64,000 nucleotides of DNA from Bacteroidetes bacterium UBA2664 (GCA_002359315.1 DEMS01000023.1:62001-126000); one strand, 5' to 3'; counted from the stretch's first letter, positions 1 through 8,947 are shown. The notes: generated from the sequence alone by a model not told the origin. Numbers and translations: made by a program.

Positions 1-1637
1 GCTCCCACATCAATTCCGACTTCATCGAATAGGGCAATCGGCCCCACCGGAAACCCAAACTGCTTCATTACACGCTCCAGCTGTTCAATAGCAGCACCTT
101 CCTCAAGAAGTAAAAGAGCTTCATTCATGAATGGAGCAAGAATTCGGGTCGTGTAAAATCCCGGCCCGTCATTGACTACAATGACCGTTTTACCTTGTCG
201 AATTCCAACATCGTAAGCTGTGGCTATTACCCAGTCGACCGTTTTATCAGTTTTAATTATTTCGAGCAGAGGCATTTTTTGAACAGGGGAAAAGTAGTGC
301 ATACCGATTATATTCTCAGGCCTTGCCGCTTTTGCTGCAATGTCAGAAATGGGAAGTGATGACGTGTTGGAAGCAAAAATTGTATGCTCACCGGAAGCGT
401 CTTCCACTTCTTTTACGATGGACTGTTTTAAATTCAGATCTTCAAAAACGGCTTCTATAACCAGATCAATTTTATCAAATGGGTCGTAGCTAGTTGTTGG
501 ATGAATAAATCCCATTTTCTCATCCCTTTCAAATGAGGAAATGATCCGTTTTGAAACCTGTTTGTCTAAATTATTTTTAATGTCGCCGGCTCCTTTCAAT
601 GCATTTTTAATGGTTTGGTCTTTCAGCCAGACACGGATTCCATCATCAATAGTCACTTCCGTAATGCCTGAGCCCATCAATCCGGCACCTAAAACAGCTA
701 CGCGATGAACCTCTCTTTTTTTATCATCCATCGGATTCTTCTTGGCATCATTCATGCCAAAAAATAGCTGAACCAGCGCACGGGATTCGGGGGTGACGGC
801 CAGCTCGCCAAATAGCTTAGCTTCATTTTGGATTCCTTTTTTGAGACCATGTTTTAGCCCGAATCTGACACTTTCAATGATTTTGAGCGGTGCCGGATAA
901 TTCCCTTTGGTTTCCCCCAATGTTCGCTTTCGTGCCTGACTAAAGATAATTTTTTTACCAATTGGGTTTCCTTCCAGCAGTTTTTCCTTCCAAGAACGAC
1001 GGCCGGTTCTTTTAAAATGATTGCTGTTCAGTTTCTTCACGGCTTTAATACCGGCTGTAACCAACGCATGTCTGTGGACGACTTCATCGGCAAACCCGGT
1101 TTTTTTTGCCTGATAGCTGTACATATTTTTACCGGGAAGCATATATCCCAATGCGTTCTGAATACCAATCAATCTGGGCAGTCTTTGAGTGCCTCCCATC
1201 CCCGGGAGCAGTCCTAATTTGACTTCAGGAAGCCCTATCTTTGTGGAGCTATGGTCTGATACGATTCTGTAGTGGCAGGCGAGTGCCAGCTCAGTTCCAC
1301 CCCCCATACAGGAACCGTGGATTCCAACAACAACAGGTTTTTTTAGGTTTTCAATTCGCAACAGGATTTCGTGTCCGTCTAGACTGAGTTGCTCGAGTTC
1401 TTCAGCCGTTTCCCTGGTTTTGAACATCTCAATATCTGCGCCGGCTATAAAATTTCCATCTTTACCGCTAATCAGCAGTGCGCCGTCGAGGGAGTCGTCT
1501 TTTTCGAATGAGTCAATAAATGAAGTGAATTCATTCATCAGATTCTCATTCAGTTTATTTACTTTTTCACCGGGAGTGTCGAGGGTTATGATAGCAACAC
1601 GATCCTTTTTTTGAATAGAAAATATATCCTTCTTCAT
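1..1637 (-). CDS. fadJ: Fatty acid oxidation multifunctional protein (enoyl-CoA hydratase / 3-hydroxyacyl-CoA dehydrogenase), 3' end cut by window edge
   Basis: My own translation of the minus strand from ATG 1637 is open to the window edge (about 545 codons, no stop), so the C-terminus is missing. The first 190 residues are a crotonase domain with the oxyanion-hole segment GSCMGGGTELALACH and both catalytic glutamates (E116, and E138 in GLPEVKLG). A Rossmann NAD site (VAVLGAGLMGSGI), the dehydrogenase motif HYFSPV and NDGPGFY follow. It should hydrate enoyl-CoA and oxidise 3-hydroxyacyl-CoA in the cytoplasm. It starts 24 bases after fadI ends on the same strand, which makes a two-gene beta-oxidation operon. 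FadJ is chosen over FadB because the partner thiolase is FadI-like; the family assignment is firm, the exact symbol less so. Confidence 0.93.
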   Translation of the reverse strand, partial: MKKDIFSIQKKDRVAIITLDTPGEKVNKLNENLMNEFTSFIDSFEKDDSLDGALLISGKDGNFIAGADIEMFKTRETAEELEQLSLDGHEILLRIENLKKPVVVGIHGSCMGGGTELALACHYRIVSDHSSTKIGLPEVKLGLLPGMGGTQRLPRLIGIQNALGYMLPGKNMYSYQAKKTGFADEVVHRHALVTAGIKAVKKLNSNHFKRTGRRSWKEKLLEGNPIGKKIIFSQARKRTLGETKGNYPAPLKIIESVRFGLKHGLKKGIQNEAKLFGELAVTPESRALVQLFFGMNDAKKNPMDDKKREVHRVAVLGAGLMGSGITEVTIDDGIRVWLKDQTIKNALKGAGDIKNNLDKQVSKRIISSFERDEKMGFIHPTTSYDPFDKIDLVIEAVFEDLNLKQSIVKEVEDASGEHTIFASNTSSLPISDIAAKAARPENIIGMHYFSPVQKMPLLEIIKTDKTVDWVIATAYDVGIRQGKTVIVVNDGPGFYTTRILAPFMNEALLLLEEGAAIEQLERVMKQFGFPVGPIALFDEVGIDVG

Positions 1638-1661
1638 AGTGTTAATTTTTATATCGATGAA

Positions 1662-2963
1662 TTAATCATTGAAAGATTCGATAATCATTGCATGTCCCTG
1701 TCCGCCGGCAGCACATGCGGCGATCAGTGCATATTTCCCGCCCTCATCGCGCAGCCGATTGGCAGCGGTTGTTACAAGCCGGGTACCGGTGGCCCCAAAA
1801 GGATGTCCGATAGAGAGGGATCCGCCACGGGTGTTTAGTTTTTCAAGAGGGATTTCCCCCACTTTTTTATCCCGGTTGAGGCGTGACTTGGCAAATTCAT
1901 CACTATCCAGGGCTTTTAGTACTGTCACCATTTGTCCTGCAAAAGCTTCATGAAACTCAAAAACATCAATATCCTTTAGGGTCAAGTTCATTTCATCCAG
2001 AACAATGGGTACGGCCAATGCCGGACCAATCAATAACTCATCCCCCGGTTTTTTCGCGACGTAGGTAAAGCTTCGTATGATTGCTTTCGGTTTGTAACCG
2101 TTTTTCAGTGCGTACTCTTTCTCCATCAGCAGGCCGGCAGATGCACCATCCGTCAGGAAAGAGGCATTTCCGGCAGTTACGGTACCGTGAGGTTTGATAA
2201 ATGCAGGCCGCAGGGAAGATAGTTTTTCAAGGGTACTGTCGCCACGAATCCCATTGTCTGATGTAACCACATGTTCTCCATTTTTGACGGATACGGGTAT
2301 AATTTCATCGTCAAAGAGTCCATCTTCCTGTGCTTTTGCTGCTAAATGATGGGAGCGGAGAGCGAACTCATCCTGCTCCTCTCTTGTTGCTCCATATTTG
2401 GCAGCCATTTTATCACAGCTTTCGCCCATGGTTTCGCCGGTGGAGAATTCAGAAATAGAAGGAATTTCCGGAAGCAAGTCGGATGGACGGAGGCCTTTAA
2501 AGAATTTAAGCCAGTCGGTGGGCTTTTTATATTTTTGTGTTTCAAGAAGTTTCTGGCGAAATTTTTTCCGGAACCGAATAGGAATATCACTCATTACCTC
2601 GACCCCTCCGACGGCGGATACATTGATCTGCCCCATCGAAATGGCATTTACAGCTGTTGATATTGCAATATTTGATGATATGCAAGCCATGGACGTTGTG
2701 GTAGCCGGAATATGGCCGGGCAGACCGGCTGCAAGGGATATCTCCCGTGCGATATTGCTTGTATTAATGTCCTGAATAACATTTCCAAAATAGATGTGGC
2801 CGATGTCAGCGCCTCCTATTTTTGTTCTGGTGATTAACCCTGTTAAAGCAAATCGGCCTAAATCATAGGCAGAGAATTTTTTAAAGTCGGTTTGTGATCG
2901 AAGAAACGGGGTTCGAACCCCATCGATGAAAACAACTTCCTTTTTCAAAGATTGATTATTCAT
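1662..2963 (-). CDS. fadI: Acetyl-CoA acyltransferase (3-ketoacyl-CoA thiolase)
   Basis: This thiolase-superfamily protein has about 433 residues, close to the length of E. coli FadI. It cleaves 3-ketoacyl-CoA to acetyl-CoA and a shortened acyl-CoA, the last beta-oxidation step. The nucleophile lies in SMACISSN (C94), and the acid/base residues lie in SIGHPFGATG (His) and ALIAACAAGGQGH (Cys). The HEAFAG motif is also present. The frame stays open to a TTG at 2972, but the ATG at 2963 gives a normal thiolase N-terminus, so I use it. No Shine-Dalgarno is evident. It is the first gene of the fadI-fadJ operon. No regulator site was recognised upstream. Confidence 0.94.
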   Translation of the reverse strand: MNNQSLKKEVVFIDGVRTPFLRSQTDFKKFSAYDLGRFALTGLITRTKIGGADIGHIYFGNVIQDINTSNIAREISLAAGLPGHIPATTTSMACISSNIAISTAVNAISMGQINVSAVGGVEVMSDIPIRFRKKFRQKLLETQKYKKPTDWLKFFKGLRPSDLLPEIPSISEFSTGETMGESCDKMAAKYGATREEQDEFALRSHHLAAKAQEDGLFDDEIIPVSVKNGEHVVTSDNGIRGDSTLEKLSSLRPAFIKPHGTVTAGNASFLTDGASAGLLMEKEYALKNGYKPKAIIRSFTYVAKKPGDELLIGPALAVPIVLDEMNLTLKDIDVFEFHEAFAGQMVTVLKALDSDEFAKSRLNRDKKVGEIPLEKLNTRGGSLSIGHPFGATGTRLVTTAANRLRDEGGKYALIAACAAGGQGHAMIIESFND

Positions 2964-3101
2964 AATAGACAATAAGATTATGATTAATTGTGCAACTTAA
3001 CAGTGTTAACTTCTACTATATAGATAAAAAAAAATTAGTTTACTAAAAACTGTTTTATCAGATTTATATAGTTCTTATATTTAAAGCTATTCAGTTATTC
3101 A

Positions 3102-3175
3102 GGGCAATTAGCTCAGTTGGTTAGAGCACCTCGTTTACACCGAGGGGGTCGGGGGTTCGAATCCCTCATTGCCCA
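3102..3175 (+). tRNA. tRNA-Val (anticodon UAC)
   Basis: The acceptor stem pairs GGGCAAT (3102-3108) with ATTGCCC (3168-3174), with discriminator A at 3175. The D arm (GCTC...GAGC), the anticodon stem CCTCG/CGAGG and a T arm with GGTTCGAATCC are all intact. The anticodon loop TTTACAC (3134-3140) gives anticodon TAC at 3136-3138, which reads GUA valine codons. The 3' CCA is not encoded and must be added enzymatically. The gene has 74 bases and is followed closely by a terminator hairpin. Confidence 0.97.
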
Positions 3176-3191
3176 CATCAGTATAAACGAC

Positions 3192-3223
3192 AAGGACGAT
3201 TCTGAAAAGGGTTGTCCTTTTTT
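3192..3223 (+). terminator. Rho-independent terminator after tRNA-Val
   Basis: A 9-bp stem (3192-3200 with 3211-3219, two G-U pairs) around a 10-base loop is followed by a run of T. It lies 16 bases after the tRNA and would end its transcript. Confidence 0.8.
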
Positions 3224-3571
3224 GTTAAACCCACTTGGGAATTAGATTATAGTAACCTTTCTTTCTATTCTAAATCCGCACTGCAGAAATTATCTATGCA
3301 GATGTAAACATGCACATGTATCGCGATTATCGGAAAGGTTATGGCCTTTAAGCTGAATCCTTAATTTTTAATTGATTGAAGATAGCCCCATTAAATATTA
3401 ATTTTTGATGGAGCTTTTTTAGCAATAAATATTTTTAAATCAAGAAACTTTTTTTACTTAAAGACACTTAAATGAGTTGATCTGACTCATTCGTAGTGAT
3501 ATAAAACTGCTGATATTATTTCATACATTGAACAAACAAGTACATTTCGGACCCTTTAAAATTCAATAAAA
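3224..3571. other. Gene-free stretch with one weak terminator-like hairpin
   Basis: I see no coding sequence here. AGCCCCAT (3384-3391) can pair with ATGGAGCT (3408-3415) with one mismatch and is followed by six T, which looks like a second plus-strand terminator. What transcript it would end is unclear; a small RNA between 3230 and 3420 is possible but unsupported. The AT-rich part after 3420 probably holds the promoter of the hydrolase gene. Confidence 0.4.
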
Positions 3572-4396
3572 ATGTTTAAAAATCTTTCCATAACCCTCAC
3601 CATTTTCCTCCTATTTTCCTCAATAAGCTGTACCACTATTGAAATTACGGAGAGTGATGCTTTTGATGCTCACAGAACCATTACTCCGGCTACATTTGAC
3701 GTCAATGCCTTCAATTTTCAACAACATACTATTGAAACCGAGGATGGGGAGTCGTTGGATGCCTGGTTCCTGCAACGTGATGATGCTGTTGCCACCGTTC
3801 TCTATCTGGGTGGAAATGGTTTTTTGATGGTAAAATCACGCCCTCTTATCCAGGCATATGCCACGCTGCCGGTAAATTTGCTTCTGATTGATTATCGGGG
3901 TTATGGCTTGAGTAGCGGAGACCCAACAGTAAGAGGGGTTCAGGAAGATGCAAGATCTGCATTTCGTTTTATCACATCAGATGCAGTTCCGCAAACGGAT
4001 AAAATTTTTGTTCATGGGCATTCAATGGGCACTTTTTTAGCTGCGATACTTACAGAGGAGAATTCGGTTGACGGTTACATTCTTGAAAGCCCCGCAACGG
4101 AAGTGGAGCGCTGGACAAAAAGGTTGATACCGTGGATCATGAGGCCTTTTGTACGATTTGAGATTGACGAAGATGTGAAAGCACAAAGTAATTCTGATAA
4201 AGTGGCGTCTATAACGACTCCACTATTGATTATGGGAGGTACAGCGGATGATGTTACGCCTATTCGAATGGCAGAAGAGCTGTATGAAAAGTCAGCATCA
4301 AATCAGAAAAAATTAGTGAAAATATCCGGCGGCGGACACAATAACCTCCCAAATACTTCTCTGTACCGACAGTCGCTTCGAGAGTTTATCAGATAG
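3572..4396 (+). CDS. Alpha/beta hydrolase lipoprotein (BEM46/ABHD13-like)
   Basis: This 274-residue protein begins with a lipoprotein signal peptide ending in a lipobox at SSISC (C20), so it is probably membrane-anchored outside the cytoplasm. The alpha/beta hydrolase core shows the nucleophile elbow GHSMG (S151), an acid in GTADDVTP (D226/D227) and a catalytic histidine in GGGHNN (H256). LIDYRGYGLSSG is typical of the BEM46-like serine hydrolases. The substrate is unknown. It is a single gene, convergent with the membrane protein that follows 12 bases later. The family is certain; the activity could be esterase, acylhydrolase or peptidase. Confidence 0.85.
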   Translation: MFKNLSITLTIFLLFSSISCTTIEITESDAFDAHRTITPATFDVNAFNFQQHTIETEDGESLDAWFLQRDDAVATVLYLGGNGFLMVKSRPLIQAYATLPVNLLLIDYRGYGLSSGDPTVRGVQEDARSAFRFITSDAVPQTDKIFVHGHSMGTFLAAILTEENSVDGYILESPATEVERWTKRLIPWIMRPFVRFEIDEDVKAQSNSDKVASITTPLLIMGGTADDVTPIRMAEELYEKSASNQKKLVKISGGGHNNLPNTSLYRQSLREFIR

Positions 4397-4408
4397 TTAA
4401 CCAGACTT

Positions 4409-4795
4409 TCACTTTTTCGTTTTATTGCTTTTAACTCCTTTCCATAACAAGGAGCCTAACCATGCTGCGACGATACCGGTCACTATTGCCATAAAAAGAG
4501 AAAGTTCAAACCGACTCTGGATATAACTGGTAAGAAGTATCGTTGATACAAAATGAATCACTACAGCCGTTACATATCCAATTGCAAAACAGCCAATCAT
4601 ATCTCTCAATTTCAGGTTTACAACAAATTGAGTGATAATTGAAGCAATAAGCCCTAATAGCAACCAGATCAGAAGAAAGGAGATATCCGTAAAATCTATT
4701 TGCCGGGCACTGCTTGTCCAAAGCGGCAAGCCCGCTGCAATCGTTGATACCAGAATTGTAATTAATCTGTAGTTATGTCGTGTAGCTTCAAGCAT
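4409..4795 (-). CDS. Small four-helix membrane protein of unknown function
   Basis: I do not recognise this 128-residue protein. It has four hydrophobic segments (about residues 12-28, 40-60, 66-88 and 98-118), a short N-terminal tail and a lysine-rich C-terminus, so it is likely an inner-membrane protein. The start at ATG 4795 gives a short cytoplasmic N-terminus before the first helix. It stands alone, convergent with the upstream hydrolase gene, and nothing in the context suggests a role. Confidence 0.7.
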   Translation of the reverse strand: MLEATRHNYRLITILVSTIAAGLPLWTSSARQIDFTDISFLLIWLLLGLIASIITQFVVNLKLRDMIGCFAIGYVTAVVIHFVSTILLTSYIQSRFELSLFMAIVTGIVAAWLGSLLWKGVKSNKTKK

Positions 4796-4993
4796 GCATG
4801 TTTACAAATATTTTTAAAAAAAGTATATCTGATTAATGAGAATTGTAAATATATAATAAAATAAATGAAAGATGTGAATTATTAAGATAAAATATATTAG
4901 AGCGAATAATCTAATTTTATGATTACAAAAATAATTAATACATTTTCAAACAGGAGTATGTACAAATAAAACTCTATTTAACGTAAATATTTT

Positions 4994-5245
4994 ATGAACA
5001 TCAAATTTGTAAAACGATCTCAGATAAAATCAAGTAAAAGAAGAGCCTCAAAGTTTAAACCGTTGATGGATGCTTTGGATAAACTTGAGGAAGGGGGTCA
5101 GGCGATAGAGGTATCTTACACAAATGATAAGATGGTTAACTCAATGCGGACAGCTGTTTATCAGTATAACCAGGAAAATAAAGTAAAGATTAGAAGCGGG
5201 AAAGATACGGTTAATAAAAAAATCTATTTCTATAGAGAAAAATAA
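4994..5245 (+). CDS. Small basic protein, unknown
   Basis: An 83-residue, strongly basic protein (many Lys/Arg, pI clearly high) with no signal peptide or membrane segment. The N-terminal stretch FVKRSQIKSSKRRASKFK looks suited to nucleic-acid binding, and the rest looks mixed helix/strand. It is preceded by a 200-base AT-rich region and ends 17 bases before the convergent acyltransferase gene. I know of no named family that matches. Clean start and coding-like composition make it probably real. Confidence 0.6.
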   Translation: MNIKFVKRSQIKSSKRRASKFKPLMDALDKLEEGGQAIEVSYTNDKMVNSMRTAVYQYNQENKVKIRSGKDTVNKKIYFYREK

Positions 5246-5262
5246 ATATTAAAGTATCAAAC

Positions 5263-6027
5263 TTAATGATCAGTCTGCATTTTAGAATGAGACCAATTGA
5301 TGTATAATGATCGGATATCTGCTATTTGAAGGTCAATGGATTGATCACTGCTGTTTTTTAAACTTATTGGAGGATGGATATGGGCCGTTATGACCCCGGG
5401 TTTTGTGATCATAAAAGCACCGGGACTTAATTCACGATTTCCTTCAAAATAGATGGGCACGATTGGATAATCGAGTTCTAATGCCATACGAAAAGGCCCT
5501 TTTTTGAATGGGCCGATCACCCCCGCATGTTTTCTGGAGCCTTCCGGAGACATAAGCAGTGACAGTTTATCCCGTTTTATTCTGGCCACATTTTTTTTCA
5601 GCGTTTCGACCGCTTTATCAGATTTCTCTCTCCGAATAAAAACCTGTCCGGTTAGCCTGCCCAGTAAAAAAAAGAGTGGATTATATTGAAACTGCCACTT
5701 TGCGACAAACCGAATTCGGGGTAAACTGAGCGCTAAGATCGTGAGAACATCTAATGTGGATGCGTGATTAATGATATAGAGAGCTTGCCCGGGAAGAGAA
5801 TCTGTATGCATTTTAACCTGAAATCGAATACCGGCAATCCATAACGATATTCTGGCGATCGGTCCGGCAATCTTTTCTACAATTAAGTTTGTAAATTTTC
5901 CGAAAGATATGAGCAGCAGGAAAAGTATTAACGGTGTAAAGATAATAAGCAGAAGAAAAAAAGAGGCAATGGAGAGAATGCTTCTCAAATAATCAAAAAA
6001 AGTAAATGAGACGGATCTGGTAGACAT
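5263..6027 (-). CDS. Lysophospholipid acyltransferase (PlsC-like 1-acyl-sn-glycerol-3-phosphate acyltransferase)
   Basis: This 254-residue protein has one or two N-terminal membrane segments (about 18-43) followed by an acyltransferase domain. It contains the catalytic HX4D motif (H88...D93 in NHASTLD) and the glycerophosphate-binding EGSR (162-165, for the usual EGTR). It should transfer an acyl group to lysophosphatidic acid at the inner membrane during phospholipid synthesis. It is the last gene of a minus-strand run beginning at 7344 (zinc-ribbon-like, GbsR-like, YraN), separated from YraN by 82 bases. Whether it is the main PlsC or a paralogue acting on another lysolipid cannot be decided here. 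Confidence 0.88.
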   Translation of the reverse strand: MSTRSVSFTFFDYLRSILSIASFFLLLIIFTPLILFLLLISFGKFTNLIVEKIAGPIARISLWIAGIRFQVKMHTDSLPGQALYIINHASTLDVLTILALSLPRIRFVAKWQFQYNPLFFLLGRLTGQVFIRREKSDKAVETLKKNVARIKRDKLSLLMSPEGSRKHAGVIGPFKKGPFRMALELDYPIVPIYFEGNRELSPGAFMITKPGVITAHIHPPISLKNSSDQSIDLQIADIRSLYINWSHSKMQTDH

Positions 6028-6109
6028 TTCGTGTACTTTGATAATATGATTTTAGTCATTCGTTCAAGAGAGATACAAAATCCCCGGATTATATTAAAAT
6101 CCAAAGATA

Positions 6110-6484
6110 TTATCTGAAAGCATCTTCAAAATGTGTTATATCAGGGGATTCATTTCCTTTCTGCACAATTGAGATTACATCAAACCGAACGACTGCGGTC
6201 TCCATCTTCCGTTCATATATCCACGCTTCGGCTGCTTTTTTAATGTTTTTTTCTTTTGCCGGTGTCACATGCTCTTCGGGATACCCGAAATAGGTATCAG
6301 ACCTCATTTTAACCTCAATGAAAATGATATAATTACGATCCGTGGCTACGATATCCACTTCCGCTTTCTGGAAAAAATAGTTTCTGTCCAGAACAATCCA
6401 ATCTTTCGCTTCCAGATAAGCGCAAGCTAAATCTTCCCCCTCTAACCCTCGTTCCCGGGTTGTTTTTTTATTGGACTTACTCAT
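6110..6484 (-). CDS. yraN: YraN/UPF0102 family nuclease-like protein
   Basis: This 124-residue protein matches UPF0102 in length and pattern: GLEGEDLACAYLEAKDW at the N-terminus, then a restriction-endonuclease-like core with D44 in AEVDIVA and E57-V-K59 in IFIEVK. The fold is that of Holliday-junction resolvase-like nucleases; a role in DNA processing is assumed for the family but not well established. Its start overlaps the end of the regulator gene by 8 bases, so the two are probably translated together. Confidence 0.9.
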   Translation of the reverse strand: MSKSNKKTTRERGLEGEDLACAYLEAKDWIVLDRNYFFQKAEVDIVATDRNYIIFIEVKMRSDTYFGYPEEHVTPAKEKNIKKAAEAWIYERKMETAVVRFDVISIVQKGNESPDITHFEDAFR

Positions 6485-7091
6485 TATCAGTATCAGTTGA
6501 CGTTCTTTTCCCCTTAAGCGATTGGTGAGCTTCTGCTATTTTTACAAGATGTTTTAAAAACGTGAGATTCTTTTTGTTGATGTAGGGTAGTAGTGCTTTT
6601 GTAAATCGCTCGAACATTTCCAAAAAGTCGATGAACTCTTCTATTCTCTCTTTGAAAGCAATTTCATCAGGCTGTACTTCCCTATTCTGATCAAATAGTT
6701 CCAGGGTTTCTGTTAAACTCTCTTTAATAGGGTCGATTTCTCTCTGGTGCCTCTCTTTAACAATGATGGATACGATATTCCATACATCTTGTTCAGCCGT
6801 ATAAAAATCTTTTCTCTTTCCCTTAAAATGGACTTTTTGAATGAGTTGCCACTGTATCAGGTTTCGGAGGTTCATATTCGCGTTGCCCCGGCTGATACTC
6901 AATTGCTTCATAATCGTATCCGTATCAAGGGGCTGACTCTCAGCATAGAGAAGGGCATGAATTTGAGCCATTGTTTTATTGATACCCCAAGCCGATGCCA
7001 TCTCTCCCCACAATAGCACAAACTGATCAACAGCTTGCTGGTGGGTCAGGGACTTATCGGGATCTATCGGGGAAATACTATTTTGTGTCAT
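6477..7091 (-). CDS. GbsR/MarR-family transcriptional regulator
   Basis: About 204 residues with a winged-helix N-terminal half: LTHQQAVDQFVLLWGEMASA, then the DNA-reading part with TIMKQLSISRGNANMNLRNL, which is very like GbsR-type regulators, and a helical C-terminal half. GbsR in Bacillus controls glycine betaine synthesis; here the target is unknown. The frame opens with GTG 7094, but ATG 7091 is the likelier start. It overlaps the end of the upstream zinc-ribbon-like gene by 14 bases and the YraN start by 8, so it sits in a tight operon and may be autoregulatory. Confidence 0.88.
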   Translation of the reverse strand: MTQNSISPIDPDKSLTHQQAVDQFVLLWGEMASAWGINKTMAQIHALLYAESQPLDTDTIMKQLSISRGNANMNLRNLIQWQLIQKVHFKGKRKDFYTAEQDVWNIVSIIVKERHQREIDPIKESLTETLELFDQNREVQPDEIAFKERIEEFIDFLEMFERFTKALLPYINKKNLTFLKHLVKIAEAHQSLKGKRTSTDTDNE

Positions 7092-7344
7092 CACTTATTT
7101 TTTCTGCAGGCTCTGTTTTGGAATCTGCTTCTTTCACATGGCCATTCTCCGTTTTTGGCTTTCCACTATTTTTGTAGTCTGTTACATACCATCCGGTCCC
7201 CTTGTAAACGACACCGCCCCCGCCCGAAATAATTCGTTTCACGGCCTGACCCGTTTCCGGGCAAGTTGTAAGCTTTTCATCGTTTATACTCTGTGTTATT
7301 TCAAATGTTGTACCGTCTTCACGCTTATACTCGTATGTAGGCAT
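7078..7344 (-). CDS. FmdB-like small protein with a degenerate zinc ribbon
   Basis: This 88-residue protein opens with MPTYEYKREDG and continues through TTCPETGQAVKRIISGGGG and GTGWYVTDYK, which is the FmdB/UPF0434-like putative regulatory-protein pattern. Normal members carry two CxxC pairs. Here the first pair is absent and only a single Cys (in CPETG) remains, so zinc binding by the usual ligands is not possible. The C-terminal third is polar and low in complexity. It is the first gene of the four-gene minus-strand operon. Confidence 0.82.
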   Translation of the reverse strand: MPTYEYKREDGTTFEITQSINDEKLTTCPETGQAVKRIISGGGGVVYKGTGWYVTDYKNSGKPKTENGHVKEADSKTEPAEKISDDTK

Positions 7345-7428
7345 AAATTCTTAATTTTGTTTTTGTTCAAAAAGGATGATGATTGGAAATCAATAATAAT
7401 AACAGTTGATTTCCCGGAAGATCGTTAA

Positions 7429-7460
7429 AGCAGAAAATGTGCCAAAACAGATTTTCTGCT
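7429..7460. terminator. Perfect inverted repeat downstream of the aminotransferase gene
   Basis: AGCAGAAAAT (7429-7438) is repeated inverted at 7451-7460 around a 12-base spacer. It lies 25 bases beyond the aminotransferase stop. No T-run follows on either strand, so it could be an inefficient terminator, an mRNA-stabilising hairpin, or an operator for the operon that starts at 7344. Confidence 0.45.
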
Positions 7461-7484
7461 CATCATGTCAGTAAAAAATTAAAT

Positions 7485-8702
7485 TTAAGAGAGTGATGAT
7501 AAACCGTCTTTAATTCTTTGGTTAGCTTCCCTGAGATCGTCCATGGATGCTGCATAACTCAATCGAATTCCATTTGGTTCACCAAAAGCGTCTCCGGGCA
7601 CAACGGCAACGCCCTGTTTTTCTAACAGGTAGAGCGCCAGATCTGTACTCGTCTCTATCGATTCACCCTCGGGTGTTTTTTTGCCTAAAAATGCGTGGAT
7701 ATCGGGAAACACATAAAAAGCGCCGGCCGGAACGAAACATTCGACTCCTTCGATCGATTTCAGTGCATCAACGATATAATCGCGCCTTTTTTTGAAAGAC
7801 ACTCGCATCTCTTCAACCGGTTTCATCGTTCCGGTATAAGCAGCTAATCCGGCTTTCTGAGAGATTGACGATGGAGCGGAAGTCTCCTGGCTCTGAATTT
7901 TAGAAACTGCATTTGCAATTTCCTGAGGGCCGGCCATATATCCGAGACGCCAGCCGGTCATGGCAAATCCTTTAGAAAAACCATTGATTAGTACGGTTCG
8001 ATCGATCAGATGGGGGGCGGCATTTAGGATACCGGTGTGCTCTTCTTCAAAAACGATATATTCATAAATTTCATCGGAGAAAATCAGTACATCTGGATAA
8101 TTATCGAGAACTTCAGCAAGTTCTTTGAGTTCTTTGCGTGTATAACAAGCTCCGGTTGGATTCGAAGGGGAACAGAGAATGAGCCCCTTGGTTTTCTCGT
8201 TTAAAGAGTCATCCAGTTGCTTTGGGGTCAATTTATAGTTGTTACTAAAGAGTGTTTTGGCGACAACGGGGACACCGCCCGCCATCTTTACCATCTCCGG
8301 ATAGGACACCCAATATGGGGCCGGGATCACGACCTCATCGCCCGGGTCAATAGTAGCAAGCAGTGCAAAACCGATCGACTGTTTTGCTCCGTTTGAGACA
8401 ACAATCTGGTTCGGTTCGAAACGCAATCGATTTTCCTGAAGCAGTTTCTTGCAGATCGCTTCTCTGAGCTCCGGCATGCCTGTATTCATGGTGTACCCAT
8501 GAAACCCATATGTGATGGCTGTGATTGCGGCGTTACAGATGTGTGCAGGTGTTTTGAAGTCGGGTTCACCGGCGCTGAGTGAAATGATGGAAGCACCGCT
8601 TCTGGCTAACTCTTTAGCTTTGGCAGATATTTTTAAAGTTTCTGAGGGGGAAATATTTGTAGCCAGTTTGGAGATCATTCCTTTTTTCATCATTAAGTTC
8701 AT
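7485..8702 (-). CDS. aspC: Class I/II pyridoxal-phosphate aminotransferase (aspartate aminotransferase, subgroup I-gamma)
   Basis: This 405-residue cytoplasmic enzyme carries all the PLP-site signatures: SNPTG (N171), FSDEIYE (D210, Y213), the Schiff-base lysine in FSKGFAMTGWRLGY (K244) and the carboxylate-binding Arg in GIRLSYA near the C-terminus. It should transfer the amino group of aspartate to 2-oxoglutarate. Enzymes of this subgroup often also aminate prephenate, so a dual role in Tyr/Phe synthesis is possible. Starts at 8702, 8693 or 8690 are all plausible; the usual N-terminus would favour 8690. It is monocistronic, with a 245-base gap upstream. Confidence 0.9.
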   Translation of the reverse strand: MNLMMKKGMISKLATNISPSETLKISAKAKELARSGASIISLSAGEPDFKTPAHICNAAITAITYGFHGYTMNTGMPELREAICKKLLQENRLRFEPNQIVVSNGAKQSIGFALLATIDPGDEVVIPAPYWVSYPEMVKMAGGVPVVAKTLFSNNYKLTPKQLDDSLNEKTKGLILCSPSNPTGACYTRKELKELAEVLDNYPDVLIFSDEIYEYIVFEEEHTGILNAAPHLIDRTVLINGFSKGFAMTGWRLGYMAGPQEIANAVSKIQSQETSAPSSISQKAGLAAYTGTMKPVEEMRVSFKKRRDYIVDALKSIEGVECFVPAGAFYVFPDIHAFLGKKTPEGESIETSTDLALYLLEKQGVAVVPGDAFGEPNGIRLSYAASMDDLREANQRIKDGLSSLS

Positions 8703-8803
8703 TTTTTTAAATATAAGAAATTAGATCTGACAAACGAGACAAGAAATCTTGGTTATTTAATGTTGAACCCGGGTATTTTATTGAACCAAGTATGATTTAT
8801 AAA

Positions 8804-8907
8804 GTCATCCTGAATTTATTTCAGGATCTCCGGATATAAGACGAGTTCAGTAGAGAATTATTAGCCCGGTATAAACGTAAGGAGATGCTGATCTGCTTGA
8901 GCATGAC
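8804..8907. repeat. REP/MITE-like palindromic intergenic repeat
   Basis: The block begins with ATCCTGAA-N5-TTCAGGAT and ends with a related, partly degenerate GAGATGCTGA...TGAGCATGAC segment, so the outer halves are roughly inverted copies of each other. Repeats of this look occur scattered between genes in many bacterial genomes. It sits in the 245-base gap between coaD and the aminotransferase gene. Only one copy is clear in the window, so the repeat status is inferred from form. Confidence 0.45.
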
Positions 8908-8947
8908 GCGTTGGTGGCGTATAGAATAAAGTATATACTTATCGAAC

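Noticed and set aside
2964..2972. TTG start for fadI
   Set aside because: The ATG three codons later gives a normal thiolase N-terminus.
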